Below, in pieces: positions 44,235-53,886 of a stretch of 64,000 nt of DNA. Source of the stretch: Ruegeria sp. Alg231-54 (GTDB taxonomy: Bacteria > Pseudomonadota > Alphaproteobacteria > Rhodobacterales > Rhodobacteraceae); contig NZ_FREZ01000008.1 of the NCBI RefSeq assembly GCF_900143525.1, positions 124,001-188,000 on the forward strand. The letters run 5' to 3'. The position numbers were made by a program, and so were the translations under genes. Each line of letters starts with the position of its first letter. The stretch's first letter is position 1. The notes beneath the pieces are model-generated. The model made no database searches and was not told where the DNA came from. It saw only the letters and a list, made by a program, of their open reading frames with translations.

Positions 44235-47183
44235 ATGTGCGCCGACACGACCCAAACACCTGACTACAAAGACACGCTGAACCTGCCAAAAACCGATTTC
44301 CCCATGCGCGCTGGTCTGCCCAAGCGCGAACCCGCATGGCTGGATCGATGGGAAGAGATCGGCGTGTATGACCGCCTGCGCGAGAAAGAGGGCCGCACGC
44401 CCTTTACCCTGCATGACGGCCCCCCCTACGCCAATGGTCACTTGCATATCGGCCACGCACTGAACAAGACCATCAAGGACATGATCGTGCGGTCCCATCA
44501 GATGATGGGTCATGACGCCCGCTATGTTCCCGGCTGGGACTGCCACGGCCTGCCGATCGAATGGAAGATCGAGGAACAGTACCGCAAGAAGGGCAAGAAC
44601 AAGGACGAGGTAAATATTGTCGACTTCCGTCAGGAATGCCGCAAGTTCGCCGAAGGCTGGATCGACGTCCAGCGCGAAGAGTTCAAACGTCTTGGCATCA
44701 CCGGCAACTGGCCCGATCCCTACATCACCATGGACTATCACGCCGAGGCTGTGATCGCCGATGAGTTCATGAAGTTCCTGATGAACGGCACGCTCTATCA
44801 GGGCTCAAAACCCGTGATGTGGTCGCCCATTGAGAAAACAGCGCTGGCCGAGGCTGAGGTCGAGTATCACGACAAGGAAAGCTTCACTATCTGGGTGAAG
44901 TTCAAAGTTACTGATTTTGCTAGCGATGGATTGCCCGCGGATTTTACGAGTAGAGGACAACTGAAAGATGCCTACGTCGTAATCTGGACCACGACGCCAT
45001 GGACGATGCCGTCGAACAAGGCGGTCGTGTACGGTAAGGACATCTCTTACGGCCTCTACGAAGTCACCGGAGCACCAGAAGAATGCTGGGCTAGTGCCGG
45101 AGACAAGTTCCTGCTGGCCGACAATCTGGCCGCTGACGTGCTGGGCCGTGCACGCCTGAACGACGACCAGTGGGCTCGCGTGCGTGACGTAACCACGGAC
45201 GAGTTGGAAGGTGTTCAACTGACTCACCCATTGGCTGGTGCCGAAGGTGGCAATGGCGAATGGGATGACATCCGCGACTTCCGCGCAGCTGAGTTTGTAA
45301 CCGACACCGAAGGAACCGGCTTCGTCCATTGTGCGCCGTCGCACGGTATGGAAGAATTTGAGCTCTACCGCGATCTGGGCATGCTGGAGCAGGTCATCAC
45401 CTATAACGTGATGGACGACGGCTCGTTCCGCGCTGATCTGCCGTTCTTTGGCGGCAAGTACATCCTGTCCCGCAAGGGTGGCGAGGGTGACGCGAACAAG
45501 GCCGTCATCGACAAGCTGGTCGAGGTTGGCGGGCTACTGGCGCGTGGCAAGATCAAGCACAGCTATCCCCATTCGTGGCGCTCGAAAGCGCCGATCATCT
45601 ATCGCAACACGCCGCAGTGGTTTGCATCCGTTGACCGTAAGCTGGACGATGGCATGGGTCAGATGGGCGATTCCATCCGCGAACGCGCCTTGCGCTCAAT
45701 CGACGAGCTGGTGAAATGGACACCGCAGACCGGTCGCAACCGTCTGTATTCGATGATCGAAGCGCGCCCGGACTGGGTTCTGTCGCGCCAGCGCGCCTGG
45801 GGTGTGCCGCTGACCTGCTTCACCAAGAAAGGGGCCTTGCCCACCGACGCGGATTACCTGCTGCGCAACGAAGAGCTCAACGCCCGCGTCAAGGCGGCGT
45901 TCGAGAAAGACGGCGCGGATGTCTGGTACACTGACGGCTTCAAAGAGAAGATCCTCGACGGCATCGCCAACCCAGATGACTACGATCAGGTGTTCGACGT
46001 GTTGGATGTGTGGTTCGACTCGGGCTCGACCCATGCCTTCGTTCTGCGCGACCGGGAAGACGGGACCGAGGACGGCATCGCCGATGTCTATATGGAGGGC
46101 ACCGACCAGCACCGCGGATGGTTCCATTCGTCCATGCTGCAGGCTTGCGGTACAAAGGGTCGTGCGCCGTATCGCAACGTGGTGACCCATGGCTTCACAC
46201 TGGATGCCAAGGGCAACAAAATGTCCAAGTCGCTTGGCAACACTATCGTGCCGGAGAAGGTGATCGAGCAATATGGTGCCGATATCCTGCGCCTGTGGGT
46301 GGCTCAGACCGACTACACCGCCGACCAGCGGATCGGGCCGGAGATTCTGAAAGGCACCGCCGACAGCTATCGCCGCCTGCGCAACACCATGCGGTTCATG
46401 TTGGGCTCGCTGGGCGATTTCACCGAAGCCGACCGTGTCGCGCCTGAGGATATGCCGCGTCTGGAACGCTGGGTTCTCAGCCGTCTGGCAGATCTGGATG
46501 AGCAGGTCCGCAAGGGTTATGCCTCCTTCGACTTCCAGGGCGTGTTCAGTGCCGTTTTCACCTTTGCCACGGTTGACCTGTCGTCGTTCTATTTCGACGT
46601 CCGTAAGGACGCGCTGTACTGCGATGGCGACAACTTGCGCCGTCGCTCGGCCCGTACCGTGCTGGATATCCTGTTCCACCGCCTGACCACCTGGCTGGCT
46701 CCTGTTTTGGTCTTCACCATGGAAGAGGTCTGGCTGGAGCGTTTCCCAGGCGATGACAGCTCGGTCCATTTGGTGGATTTCCCGGATACACCTGCGGATT
46801 GGCGCAACGCCGAACTAGAAACCGGTATGTCCAATATCCGTCGCGTGCGTCGTGCCGTGACCGCTGCGTTGGAAATCCAGCGTCAGGACAAGGTCATCGG
46901 TTCCAGCCTTGAGGCCGCGCCGATCGTGCATGTCGAAGACAGTAACACCCGCGACCTGCTGGCAACCTTTGACGTGGACGACATGTGCATCACGTCTGGC
47001 CTGACCGTTTCGGGCGACCCGGCCCCAGCCGAGGCATTCCGCGTGCCTGAAATCGAAGGGGTAGGTGTCGTCTTCGAAAAAGCAGATGGCGAGAAATGCC
47101 AGCGCTGCTGGAAAATTCTGCCTGACGTCGGTCGTCATTCCCATGCAGGCGTTTGTGGGCGCTGCGACGAAGCCCTGGGCTAA
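44235..47183 (+). CDS. ileS: Isoleucyl-tRNA synthetase
   Basis: Charges tRNA-Ile. The 982-residue class I enzyme has HIGH at 71-74 (GHLHIGHALNKT), KMSKS at 662-666, the editing (CP1) domain between them (WTTTPWTMPSNKAV; GTGFVHCAPSHG), and a C-terminal zinc knuckle with C955, C958, C974, C977. The slight length above the E. coli enzyme (938) comes from insertions in the CP1 part, some with lower GC (about 44,900-45,000). ATG at 44235 follows GAGGA. It is followed by a strong terminator. Confidence 0.98.
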   Translation: MCADTTQTPDYKDTLNLPKTDFPMRAGLPKREPAWLDRWEEIGVYDRLREKEGRTPFTLHDGPPYANGHLHIGHALNKTIKDMIVRSHQMMGHDARYVPGWDCHGLPIEWKIEEQYRKKGKNKDEVNIVDFRQECRKFAEGWIDVQREEFKRLGITGNWPDPYITMDYHAEAVIADEFMKFLMNGTLYQGSKPVMWSPIEKTALAEAEVEYHDKESFTIWVKFKVTDFASDGLPADFTSRGQLKDAYVVIWTTTPWTMPSNKAVVYGKDISYGLYEVTGAPEECWASAGDKFLLADNLAADVLGRARLNDDQWARVRDVTTDELEGVQLTHPLAGAEGGNGEWDDIRDFRAAEFVTDTEGTGFVHCAPSHGMEEFELYRDLGMLEQVITYNVMDDGSFRADLPFFGGKYILSRKGGEGDANKAVIDKLVEVGGLLARGKIKHSYPHSWRSKAPIIYRNTPQWFASVDRKLDDGMGQMGDSIRERALRSIDELVKWTPQTGRNRLYSMIEARPDWVLSRQRAWGVPLTCFTKKGALPTDADYLLRNEELNARVKAAFEKDGADVWYTDGFKEKILDGIANPDDYDQVFDVLDVWFDSGSTHAFVLRDREDGTEDGIADVYMEGTDQHRGWFHSSMLQACGTKGRAPYRNVVTHGFTLDAKGNKMSKSLGNTIVPEKVIEQYGADILRLWVAQTDYTADQRIGPEILKGTADSYRRLRNTMRFMLGSLGDFTEADRVAPEDMPRLERWVLSRLADLDEQVRKGYASFDFQGVFSAVFTFATVDLSSFYFDVRKDALYCDGDNLRRRSARTVLDILFHRLTTWLAPVLVFTMEEVWLERFPGDDSSVHLVDFPDTPADWRNAELETGMSNIRRVRRAVTAALEIQRQDKVIGSSLEAAPIVHVEDSNTRDLLATFDVDDMCITSGLTVSGDPAPAEAFRVPEIEGVGVVFEKADGEKCQRCWKILPDVGRHSHAGVCGRCDEALG

Positions 47184-47190
47184 ACACTCG

Positions 47191-47222
47191 AACCCCCGGC
47201 GTCACCCGTCGGGGGTTTTTCT
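47191..47222 (+). terminator. Rho-independent terminator after ileS
   Basis: AACCCCCG (47191-47198) pairs with CGGGGGTT (47210-47217) and is followed by TTTC TTT. It begins 8 bases after the ileS stop. Confidence 0.88.
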
Positions 47223-47265
47223 TTCCGCGCTTGCGCTGGCCCCGGCGATCTGAAACGCTGTATTC

Positions 47266-47721
47266 ATGCCGATGATTTCCGTTGATACGCAGTTTGGCCG
47301 CCTTGGCATTGAAGAAACAGATGGCGCCATCACACGCCTTGTGTGGGATGGGCAGGACGACGGGTCGGACACACCCCTGTTGCAGGAAGCCGCCGCACAG
47401 TTGGCCGCGTATAACGAAGGGCGTCTCGAACGGTTCGATCTGCCGTATCGTGTTGCCGGTTCAGACTTTCAGCGTAAGGTCTGCGATCTGATGTATGCCA
47501 TTCCGTTGGGCGAGACCCGAACGTACGGTGACATCGCGAAAGAGCTTGGGCAACCACCGCAACCGGTGGGTCAGGCCTGCGGCGCGAACCCCATTCCGGT
47601 GATCATACCTTGCCACCGGGTACTGTCTGCCAATGGTCTGGGCGGGTTCTCGGGCGATGGTGGGGTCGAGACCAAAGTGGCCCTGCTGCGCCATGAACGC
47701 GCGGCGAGCCTGCTGATCTGA
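47266..47721 (+). CDS. ogt: Methylated-DNA-protein-cysteine methyltransferase
   Basis: Repairs O6-alkylguanine by suicide transfer to C116, in IIPCHRVL. The 151-residue protein also has the conserved GETRTYGDIAKELG DNA-binding helix region and the VGQACGANPIP turn. No AraC-like domain is fused, so it is of the Ogt type rather than Ada. Stop TGA at 47719. Next gene 76 bp on. Confidence 0.95.
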   Translation: MPMISVDTQFGRLGIEETDGAITRLVWDGQDDGSDTPLLQEAAAQLAAYNEGRLERFDLPYRVAGSDFQRKVCDLMYAIPLGETRTYGDIAKELGQPPQPVGQACGANPIPVIIPCHRVLSANGLGGFSGDGGVETKVALLRHERAASLLI

Positions 47722-47797
47722 GTTGCGAAAACCAGTTGCAATCCCAGAGTTCGCGGCCCAACCTATATCAGTTACTGAATTTGAAGGACCGTATTGC

Positions 47798-48265
47798 ATG
47801 ACCGCCCAGACAGACCCGGCCGCTCGCAAAAAGGCCATCATAGACCGCCTGATGTCGCTGGAAGAACAGGAACTGGCAACTGCGCAGGCGCATTACGACG
47901 CATTTCTCAAGGACTCGCAGCTGGACGACCGCGAAGGGCATGACAAGGATGACATCGCCGCCTCGCGCGAGAATGCGGATCTGGCGGCGGCGTTCGATGC
48001 ACCCGTTCATGCGCATCACGCCAAGATTGATGTGATCGAGAACACGGATTTCAGCCTGACGGACCGGGTTCAGCCGGGCGCTGTTGTCAAGTTCAACAAC
48101 CGCCGTTTCGTGGTCTGTGTCTCAACGACCCGCTTTGAGGTCGACGGTAAGACATATATGGGCATCTCAACCCAAAGCCCGATCTACCTGACCATGACCG
48201 GTCTGAAAGAGGGTGATGTGTTCACCCATAACGGCACCGAGTTCGAGGTTGAGGAAATCCTGTAA
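47798..48265 (+). CDS. GreA/GreB C-terminal-domain-like protein
   Basis: A 155-residue protein: an N-terminal helical, charged part (about 1-75; RLMSLEEQELATAQAHYDAFLK) and a C-terminal part like the Gre factor FKBP-like domain (RVQPGAVVKFNNRRFVV, GISTQSPIYLTMTGLKEGDVF, EFEVEEIL). The acidic tip of a real Gre coiled coil is not obvious, so it may bind RNA polymerase rather than cleave transcripts. The ATG at 47798 follows AAGGA. Function unproven. Confidence 0.75.
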   Translation: MTAQTDPAARKKAIIDRLMSLEEQELATAQAHYDAFLKDSQLDDREGHDKDDIAASRENADLAAAFDAPVHAHHAKIDVIENTDFSLTDRVQPGAVVKFNNRRFVVCVSTTRFEVDGKTYMGISTQSPIYLTMTGLKEGDVFTHNGTEFEVEEIL

Positions 48266-48268
48266 CGT

Positions 48269-48964
48269 TCAGTTGTTGCGCAGCGGGATAAGTTGCTGCG
48301 CAATACCTGCTGAAACTAGATAGAGGCTTGTAATTACCAAACCCCAATGCGCCCAGCTTTCAGGATGGAAATCGACCCAAGCTGCCCAACCGGCGAAGAA
48401 CGTCCAGGCAAACGCGACCGGCAGTGACACGTTACGCCAGCGTTCCGTCCGCACCGGGTGAATGAACTTCAACGGTAGAAACATCGCCAGCGACAACAGT
48501 GAAACCAGCAGCAGGATCACCCAGAAATTGGGCTCAAGCGCGAAAATCACGATGACAAACATGTTCCAGCACCCCGGAAACCCAGAGAACGAGTTGTCCT
48601 TGGTCTTCATCCGCGTGTCTGCAAAATACATGGCGCTGGCAAAGGTGATCACGATGATCGCAAACCAGCCGGTCCAACCGTCCATCAGCCCCGATTTGAA
48701 CAGCGCAAAGGCCGGAATGAACACGTAGGTCAGATAGTCGATGATCAGGTCCAGAAGAACACCGTCAAATTCCGATGCGTTCTTTTTGACATGGTAGTGG
48801 CGCGCAAGCGGGCCGTCGATTCCGTCCACGATGAACGAGATCACCAGCCACAGATACATAAGGCTCCACTTTTCCTCGACCGCGGCCAACATGGCCAACA
48901 TTGCAAAGACGGCGCCGGTTGCGGTGAACAGATGTACGGAAAGGGCTTTGAGTTTTATTGTCAT
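48269..48964 (-). CDS. pcs: Phosphatidylcholine synthase
   Basis: Makes phosphatidylcholine from CDP-diacylglycerol and choline in the inner membrane. The 231-residue protein carries the Pcs form of the CDP-alcohol phosphotransferase motif: D50-G51, A54-R55, then G68, D72 and D76 (DG-x2-AR-x12-G-x3-D-x3-D). About eight hydrophobic helices. Convergent with the Gre-like gene, three bases apart. Pcs is typical of Rhodobacteraceae and Rhizobiales. Confidence 0.96.
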   Translation of the reverse strand: MTIKLKALSVHLFTATGAVFAMLAMLAAVEEKWSLMYLWLVISFIVDGIDGPLARHYHVKKNASEFDGVLLDLIIDYLTYVFIPAFALFKSGLMDGWTGWFAIIVITFASAMYFADTRMKTKDNSFSGFPGCWNMFVIVIFALEPNFWVILLLVSLLSLAMFLPLKFIHPVRTERWRNVSLPVAFAWTFFAGWAAWVDFHPESWAHWGLVITSLYLVSAGIAQQLIPLRNN

Positions 48965-49049
48965 TTGTGTCTCTTGGACGATGCGAGCTGCAGATGCAAA
49001 CCAAAAGCCGGGTAAGGGTACCGCCCAGACGTCATCGTGGGATATGGGA

Positions 49050-49970
49050 TCAGGCCTTGGGGTGAGCGCGGTTGTAGACTTCCATCAGTCGGGCCGTATC
49101 TACGGCGGTATAGGCCTGCGTGGTGGACAGAGAGGCATGGCCCAACAATTCCTGAATGGCGCGCAGATCACCACCGGCGGACAACAGGTGGGTGGCGAAA
49201 CTGTGCCTTAAAGCGTGCGGTGTGGCAGTTGCGGGCAGGCCAAGCTGCATGCGCGCCTTGGCCATCACGCCCTGAATTGCACGCGGATTGAGCGCACCGC
49301 CCCGCACCCCGCGGAACAAAGCCTTTTCCTGGGATTGTGGATGCGGACAAAGCTGCAGGTAACGGTCAACGGCGGTGCGGGCGGCCGGGATCACCGGAAC
49401 GATGCGTTCCTTTCCGCCCTTTCCCACAATACGCAAGCTACTCGGCAAAGGCGCGTCGCTTCCTGTCAAAGACAGCGCCTCGGAGATGCGCAAACCGCAG
49501 CCATAGAGCAGTGTGACGACAGCAACGTCGCGCGCCGAGATCCAGTCGTTTGACGACTGAAGTTCGACCGTGTCGATCATCGCGCGGGTCGCGTCTTCGG
49601 CCAGCGGGCGGGGGAGTTTTTGGGTGAACTTTGGCGCGCGTGTTGACAGAACGGCAGTGGGTTCGAACCCTTCACGTTCAGCCAGCCATCGATAAAAGCT
49701 TTTGACCGCCGACAGCTTGCGCGCCAAGGATCGCGCACCAACACCTGCGCTGCGCTGATCAGCCATCCAGGCGCGCATGTCGGACACGGTGATCCGGGCC
49801 AGCGCTGCCAATCCCTGCTGTTCACTGTGGTGTAGTGTCATAAAAGACAGGAAGTCGGTGACATCACCACGATAAGCGGCTTGGGTGTTTTCCGATCGCC
49901 CTGCCAGCGCGCTTAAGCTGTCCAGCCAATATTGTAACGCGTCGCGGCAGGCAGGTGAGATCAGGCTCAC
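49050..49970 (-). CDS. xerC: Tyrosine recombinase XerC
   Basis: Resolves chromosome dimers with XerD at dif. The 306-residue protein has the N-terminal SAM-like core-binding domain and the catalytic set R161, K184, H252, R255, H278 and nucleophile Y287 (HALRHSFATHLL, LLGHASLSTTQAYT). It starts with GTG at 49970, overlapping the DUF484 stop (GTGA), so it is translated with that gene, an arrangement known from other proteobacteria. It is housekeeping, not a mobile-element integrase. Confidence 0.95.
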   Translation of the reverse strand: MSLISPACRDALQYWLDSLSALAGRSENTQAAYRGDVTDFLSFMTLHHSEQQGLAALARITVSDMRAWMADQRSAGVGARSLARKLSAVKSFYRWLAEREGFEPTAVLSTRAPKFTQKLPRPLAEDATRAMIDTVELQSSNDWISARDVAVVTLLYGCGLRISEALSLTGSDAPLPSSLRIVGKGGKERIVPVIPAARTAVDRYLQLCPHPQSQEKALFRGVRGGALNPRAIQGVMAKARMQLGLPATATPHALRHSFATHLLSAGGDLRAIQELLGHASLSTTQAYTAVDTARLMEVYNRAHPKA

Positions 49971-50674
49971 GACAACCAGTGGCGCATCGAGCGTTCGAAG
50001 ACTCCGGCGAAGAACGACAGAAGATCAGTGCCGAGCTGCGGTGAGAAATGATTGCGGTCCCTTGCGCTCATCACGATCATGCCGGGCAACCGGCCCTCAC
50101 CCAGATCCAACCGCAGGCAAGCCTCGGATCGCAGGTGATCTGCGTTGGGTCCAAAAATCCTGTGCGTCGGGTGGAGGATCTCGCGCAGAACCACGTCGCG
50201 GGCGGGGCCGCCGCGGTCGAACGTCAGGTAATTGTCCACGAAACCGGGTTCGACTACGGACAGAACGCCGCCCAGAGTGTCGATGGCGGGGTCTTCCTGC
50301 GTTGCTGTGGATTCCAGAATCAGCTTGATGCGATCCACACGCAGGATTTCGACCACATCCGAGCCGAGCGTGCGCAGGAAATCTTCGAACTCGGCCGGTT
50401 CCAGCATGCGGATAACAGCACGATGCACCTGATTTGTGCCCGCAAGGTTTTCATATGCTGCGGCGATGACGGACCGGTGGGTGTCTTCCAGCCTGTCCAG
50501 CCGTTCCTCGAGCCTTTGCATGGCGATGCCGCGCAGGTCGATGACGTTGTCCCCGCGCGCCTGTTCGTTGGCCGTCACAAGTGCCTGCATCAGGTCCTTG
50601 TCATCCAGCACGGCGTCTGGTTTGGCCAGAATCGCGGCGCGCAAGTTGTCCTGGAGTTTGGTGTTACTGCTCAT
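49967..50674 (-). CDS. DUF484 family protein
   Basis: A 235-residue protein of the DUF484 family, GAF-like. A helical N-terminal part (NLRAAILAKPDAVLDDKDLMQALV) with a coiled coil (QRLEERLDRLEDTHRSV) leads to a GAF-like C-terminal domain. The ATG at 50674 follows GAGCGGGAC. Its stop overlaps xerC. DUF484 is commonly beside xerC, and its function is unknown. Confidence 0.88.
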   Translation of the reverse strand: MSSNTKLQDNLRAAILAKPDAVLDDKDLMQALVTANEQARGDNVIDLRGIAMQRLEERLDRLEDTHRSVIAAAYENLAGTNQVHRAVIRMLEPAEFEDFLRTLGSDVVEILRVDRIKLILESTATQEDPAIDTLGGVLSVVEPGFVDNYLTFDRGGPARDVVLREILHPTHRIFGPNADHLRSEACLRLDLGEGRLPGMIVMSARDRNHFSPQLGTDLLSFFAGVFERSMRHWLS

Positions 50675-50793
50675 GTCCCGCTCGGTCTTTTTTGTTGAGG
50701 GGCTTATAACATGAGTTATGGCGGTTTCCTTGGAAAAAATGCATTGGCAGTGCATTTCATTCCCACTGTGACCTACGGCTCCCGCCTGCGAAA

Positions 50794-50812
50794 CCTTGAT
50801 CAAAGATCAAGG
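50794..50812. other. Hairpin between DUF484 and fsa
   Basis: CCTTGATC (50794-50801) is exactly complementary to GATCAAGG (50805-50812), with a three-base loop AAA. It lies in the 193-bp gap between the two minus-strand genes. It could be a transcript-end or processing structure for fsa, or an operator for the DUF484-xerC promoter. Confidence 0.4.
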
Positions 50813-50830
50813 CTTGGCAGTTGGGCCAGG

Positions 50831-50852
50831 CGCGGCACTGTCAGGTGCCGCG
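50831..50852 (-). terminator. GC-rich hairpin after fsa
   Basis: CGCGGCAC (50831-50838) pairs exactly with GTGCCGCG (50845-50852), with a six-base loop. It begins about 16 bases after the fsa stop on the minus strand. There is no T-tract, so efficiency is uncertain. Confidence 0.5.
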
Positions 50853-50867
50853 CGGTCGCGTAAAGGG

Positions 50868-51521
50868 TCAGAGGATTTTCTGACCGGTCTTGGCCCAGTC
50901 GGCCAGGAAGGTTTCCAGACCTTTTTCCGTCAACGGGTGATCGGCCAGTTTCTTGATCACAGCGGGCGGTGCGGTGATCACGTCAGCACCGATGCGGGCG
51001 CTGTCGGTCACGTGGTTCACGGTGCGGATTGAAGCGGCCAGAATTTCGGTTTCAAAGCCGTAATTGTCATAGACCTGGCGGATATCCGCGATCAGATCCA
51101 TGCCATCGAGATTGATGTCATCCAGACGACCAATGAAGGGCGAGATGAAGGTTGCGCCCGCCTTTGCGGCCAGAAGCGCCTGGTTGGTCGAGAAGCAGAG
51201 TGTGACGTTGACCATCTGGCCTTCGTCGCTGAGCGTCTTGCAGGTTTTCAGACCGGCCCATGTCAGCGGAACTTTCACGGCGATATTCGGCGCGATCTTG
51301 GCCAGCTTGCGGCCCTCGGCGATCATGTCGTCAGCTTCGGTTGCGACAACTTCGGCTGAAACCGGTCCGTCGACCAGATCACAGATTTCCTTGGTCACTT
51401 CCAGAATGTCACGACCTGATTTCAGGATCAGCGAGGGGTTGGTGGTCACGCCGTCCACCATGCCCAGATCGTTCAGTTCGGCAATGGCGTCGATCTCGGC
51501 TGTGTCTACGAAGAATTTCAT
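50868..51521 (-). CDS. fsa: Fructose-6-phosphate aldolase/transaldolase-like protein
   Basis: A 217-residue class I aldolase of the small transaldolase family; Schiff-base lysine K83 in NIAVKVPLT, with [13 protein letters not shown] near 24-36 and [16 protein letters not shown] near 104-119. Such enzymes either cleave fructose-6-phosphate or act as transaldolase; the two cannot be separated by eye. It is divergent from priA across 90 bp and has no sugar operon around it. Confidence 0.93.
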   Translation of the reverse strand: MKFFVDTAEIDAIAELNDLGMVDGVTTNPSLILKSGRDILEVTKEICDLVDGPVSAEVVATEADDMIAEGRKLAKIAPNIAVKVPLTWAGLKTCKTLSDEGQMVNVTLCFSTNQALLAAKAGATFISPFIGRLDDINLDGMDLIADIRQVYDNYGFETEILAASIRTVNHVTDSARIGADVITAPPAVIKKLADHPLTEKGLETFLADWAKTGQKIL

Positions 51522-51611
51522 GCGGGCAGTCCTTTGATGGGTTGGCCTTGGTCGCGGATGGCTTTACCTCAAAGAGACCCATGCTGGAACCCCCGAGCCC
51601 AAGGATATGCG

Positions 51612-53807
51612 TTGAGCACTCAGGAGTATTTCGACCACGGAGAGCTGGTTGCGGTTCTGACCGCACAGCCGCTGGACCGGACGCTGGATTACAAGGCGCC
51701 CGAGGGGGGCTGTTTTCTGGGGGCGTTCGTTGAGGTCCCGTTGGGGCCGCGTAAAGTTCTGGGTGTCGTCTGGGGCCCGGGACAGGGCGGGTTCGACCTG
51801 AACAAGGCGCGCTCCGTGATCCGGGTGCTTGAGGTCGCGCCGATGCGCGAAGAAATGCGGCTGTTTCTGGGGAAGGTTGCCGATTACACTCTGACGCCGA
51901 TGCCCGCAATGTTGCGTCTGGCAACCCGAGCGCCGGGGCTTGGTGATCCGCCGTCGATGCGTAAGGTTTATCGGCTGGGTAATGGCGATCCGGATCGCAT
52001 GACCGACGCCAGGACGCGTGTACTGGACGTTCTCCGCGACTATGGCGGGCTGGCATTCACCCTGAAAGAACTCGCCGAACAAGCGGGCGTGACGTCTTCG
52101 GTCGTCAAAGGGTTGGTCAAGCAGGGCGCTGTACGGGAAGAAGACAGCCCGCGCGATTTGCCCTATCCGCATCTGGATCCGGATTTGCCGGGCAAAGCTT
52201 TGACCGACGATCAGGCGGCGGCGGTTGAGAAGTTGCAGAAGGGCCAGCGGTCCGGGGAATATGGAACCACGCTGCTTAAGGGCGTGACGGGTTCGGGCAA
52301 GACCGAAGTGTATCTGGAGGCTGTAGCCGAGGCGCTGCGGATGGGCCGACAAGCCTTGGTTCTGCTGCCCGAGATCGCTCTGACAGCGGAATTCCTGACG
52401 CGGGTTGAGGCGCGGTTCGGTGCACGCCCGGCCGAATGGCATTCCGGCGCGACCATGACGGAACGCCGCCGGGTCTGGCGGATGGTCGGGCAGGGGGATG
52501 CGCAAATGGTGATTGGCGCGCGCTCAGCTTTGTTCCTGCCATTTCGTAACCTTGGCCTGGTGGTGGTCGATGAGGAACACGACACCTCGTACAAACAAGA
52601 GGACGGCGTGCATTACAGCGCGCGGGACATGGCGGTGCTGCGGTCTGCCATTTGTGGCGGGCGGGTGATTCTGGCCAGCGCAACACCTTCGCTGGAAAGC
52701 TGGGCCAACGCCGAAGCGGGAAAATACGACCGGGTTGATCTGACCTCGCGCTTTGGGGCGGCGGTGTTGCCCGAGATGAAGCCCATCGACATGCGGGCCG
52801 AACAGATGCAACCGGGGACGTGGATTTCTCCGTCTTTGCGGCAGGCGGTGATGCAGCGGATCGAGAAGGGCGAGCAATCGCTGCTGTTCATCAACCGCCG
52901 TGGGTATGCGCCGGTGACCCTGTGCCGCGCTTGCGGGGAACAGATTGCCTGCGATCATTGCGACGCGCGGATGGTCGAGCACCGGTTTCTGAAACGGCTG
53001 ATGTGTCACCAATGCGGTGAGACCAAGCCGATGCCCGACGAATGTCCCTCATGCGGGGTCGAGGGCAAGCTGGCCCCGGTCGGTCCGGGGATCGAGCGGC
53101 TGGCCGAAGAGGCTGAGGCGACGTTTCCCGATGCCAAGATCGCGATGCTGAGTTCCGATTTGTTCGGCTCGGCCCGCGCCCTGAAAGCCAAGATCGAAGA
53201 GATTGCCGAGGGCGATGCCGATATCGTCATCGGAACGCAATTGGTGGCCAAAGGGCACAACTTTCCCAATCTGACTTTGGTCGGGGTAATCGATGCCGAC
53301 CTCAGTCTGCACGGGGCAGACCTGCGCGCCGCTGAGCGGACATTCCAGTTGATGCGGCAAGTCGCGGGTCGGGCAGGCCGAGCGGACAAGCCAGGGCAGG
53401 CCCTGTTGCAGACATTCCAGCCCGAGCATCCCGTAATCCGTGCTATTCTTTCAGGTGACGAAGAAGGATTTTGGAAGGCCGAGGCCGCCGGACGGCAGGC
53501 GGCGGGTGTGCCGCCATACGGCCGTATGGCGGGGATCGTCCTGTCCGGACCTGAGGTTGGACCAGTTTTTGATATCGGAAATGCAATGGCCCGAAACGAT
53601 GCGCCACTGCGCGATATCGGGGCACAGGTCTTTGGCCCGGCTCCGGCGCCTATTGCGCGGATTCGCGGCAGACACCGCGTGCGATTGTTGGTCAAGGCAC
53701 CCAAGGGCGCTCCGATTCAGGACGCGATTGCCCGCTGGATCGCACCCTTGCGCATGAAGGGCGACCTGCGTTTGACCGTGGATATCGACCCGCAGAGTTT
53801 CTACTGA
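51612..53807 (+). CDS. priA: Primosomal replication restart helicase PriA
   Basis: Restarts stalled replication forks. The 731-residue protein begins with TTG at 51612, after AAGGA; the longer frame from 51534 runs in from the fsa promoter side and lacks family similarity. Visible are the 3'-end-binding N-terminal domain, Walker A GVTGSGKTEVY (about 224-234), the DEEH box near 320, eight zinc-binding cysteines in about 438-485 (CRACG, CDHCD, CHQCG, CPSCG) and late helicase motifs (GTQLVAKGHNFPNLTLVG; RTFQLMRQVAGRAGR). Confidence 0.97.
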   Translation: MSTQEYFDHGELVAVLTAQPLDRTLDYKAPEGGCFLGAFVEVPLGPRKVLGVVWGPGQGGFDLNKARSVIRVLEVAPMREEMRLFLGKVADYTLTPMPAMLRLATRAPGLGDPPSMRKVYRLGNGDPDRMTDARTRVLDVLRDYGGLAFTLKELAEQAGVTSSVVKGLVKQGAVREEDSPRDLPYPHLDPDLPGKALTDDQAAAVEKLQKGQRSGEYGTTLLKGVTGSGKTEVYLEAVAEALRMGRQALVLLPEIALTAEFLTRVEARFGARPAEWHSGATMTERRRVWRMVGQGDAQMVIGARSALFLPFRNLGLVVVDEEHDTSYKQEDGVHYSARDMAVLRSAICGGRVILASATPSLESWANAEAGKYDRVDLTSRFGAAVLPEMKPIDMRAEQMQPGTWISPSLRQAVMQRIEKGEQSLLFINRRGYAPVTLCRACGEQIACDHCDARMVEHRFLKRLMCHQCGETKPMPDECPSCGVEGKLAPVGPGIERLAEEAEATFPDAKIAMLSSDLFGSARALKAKIEEIAEGDADIVIGTQLVAKGHNFPNLTLVGVIDADLSLHGADLRAAERTFQLMRQVAGRAGRADKPGQALLQTFQPEHPVIRAILSGDEEGFWKAEAAGRQAAGVPPYGRMAGIVLSGPEVGPVFDIGNAMARNDAPLRDIGAQVFGPAPAPIARIRGRHRVRLLVKAPKGAPIQDAIARWIAPLRMKGDLRLTVDIDPQSFY

Positions 53808-53886
53808 CCTCTGCATCAGCGCAGACCGATTGTGCGCCCGCTGCTTCGCCCTCGCCAAAATCTAAAAATGGGCGTAGAGGAGTCCC

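Noticed and set aside
45696..46769. 357-residue minus-strand open frame inside ileS
   Set aside because: Antisense shadow of a well-supported synthetase gene.
49050..49970. xerC as a phage or integron integrase
   Set aside because: It is coupled to DUF484 and has housekeeping XerC features; no att site or mobile genes are nearby.
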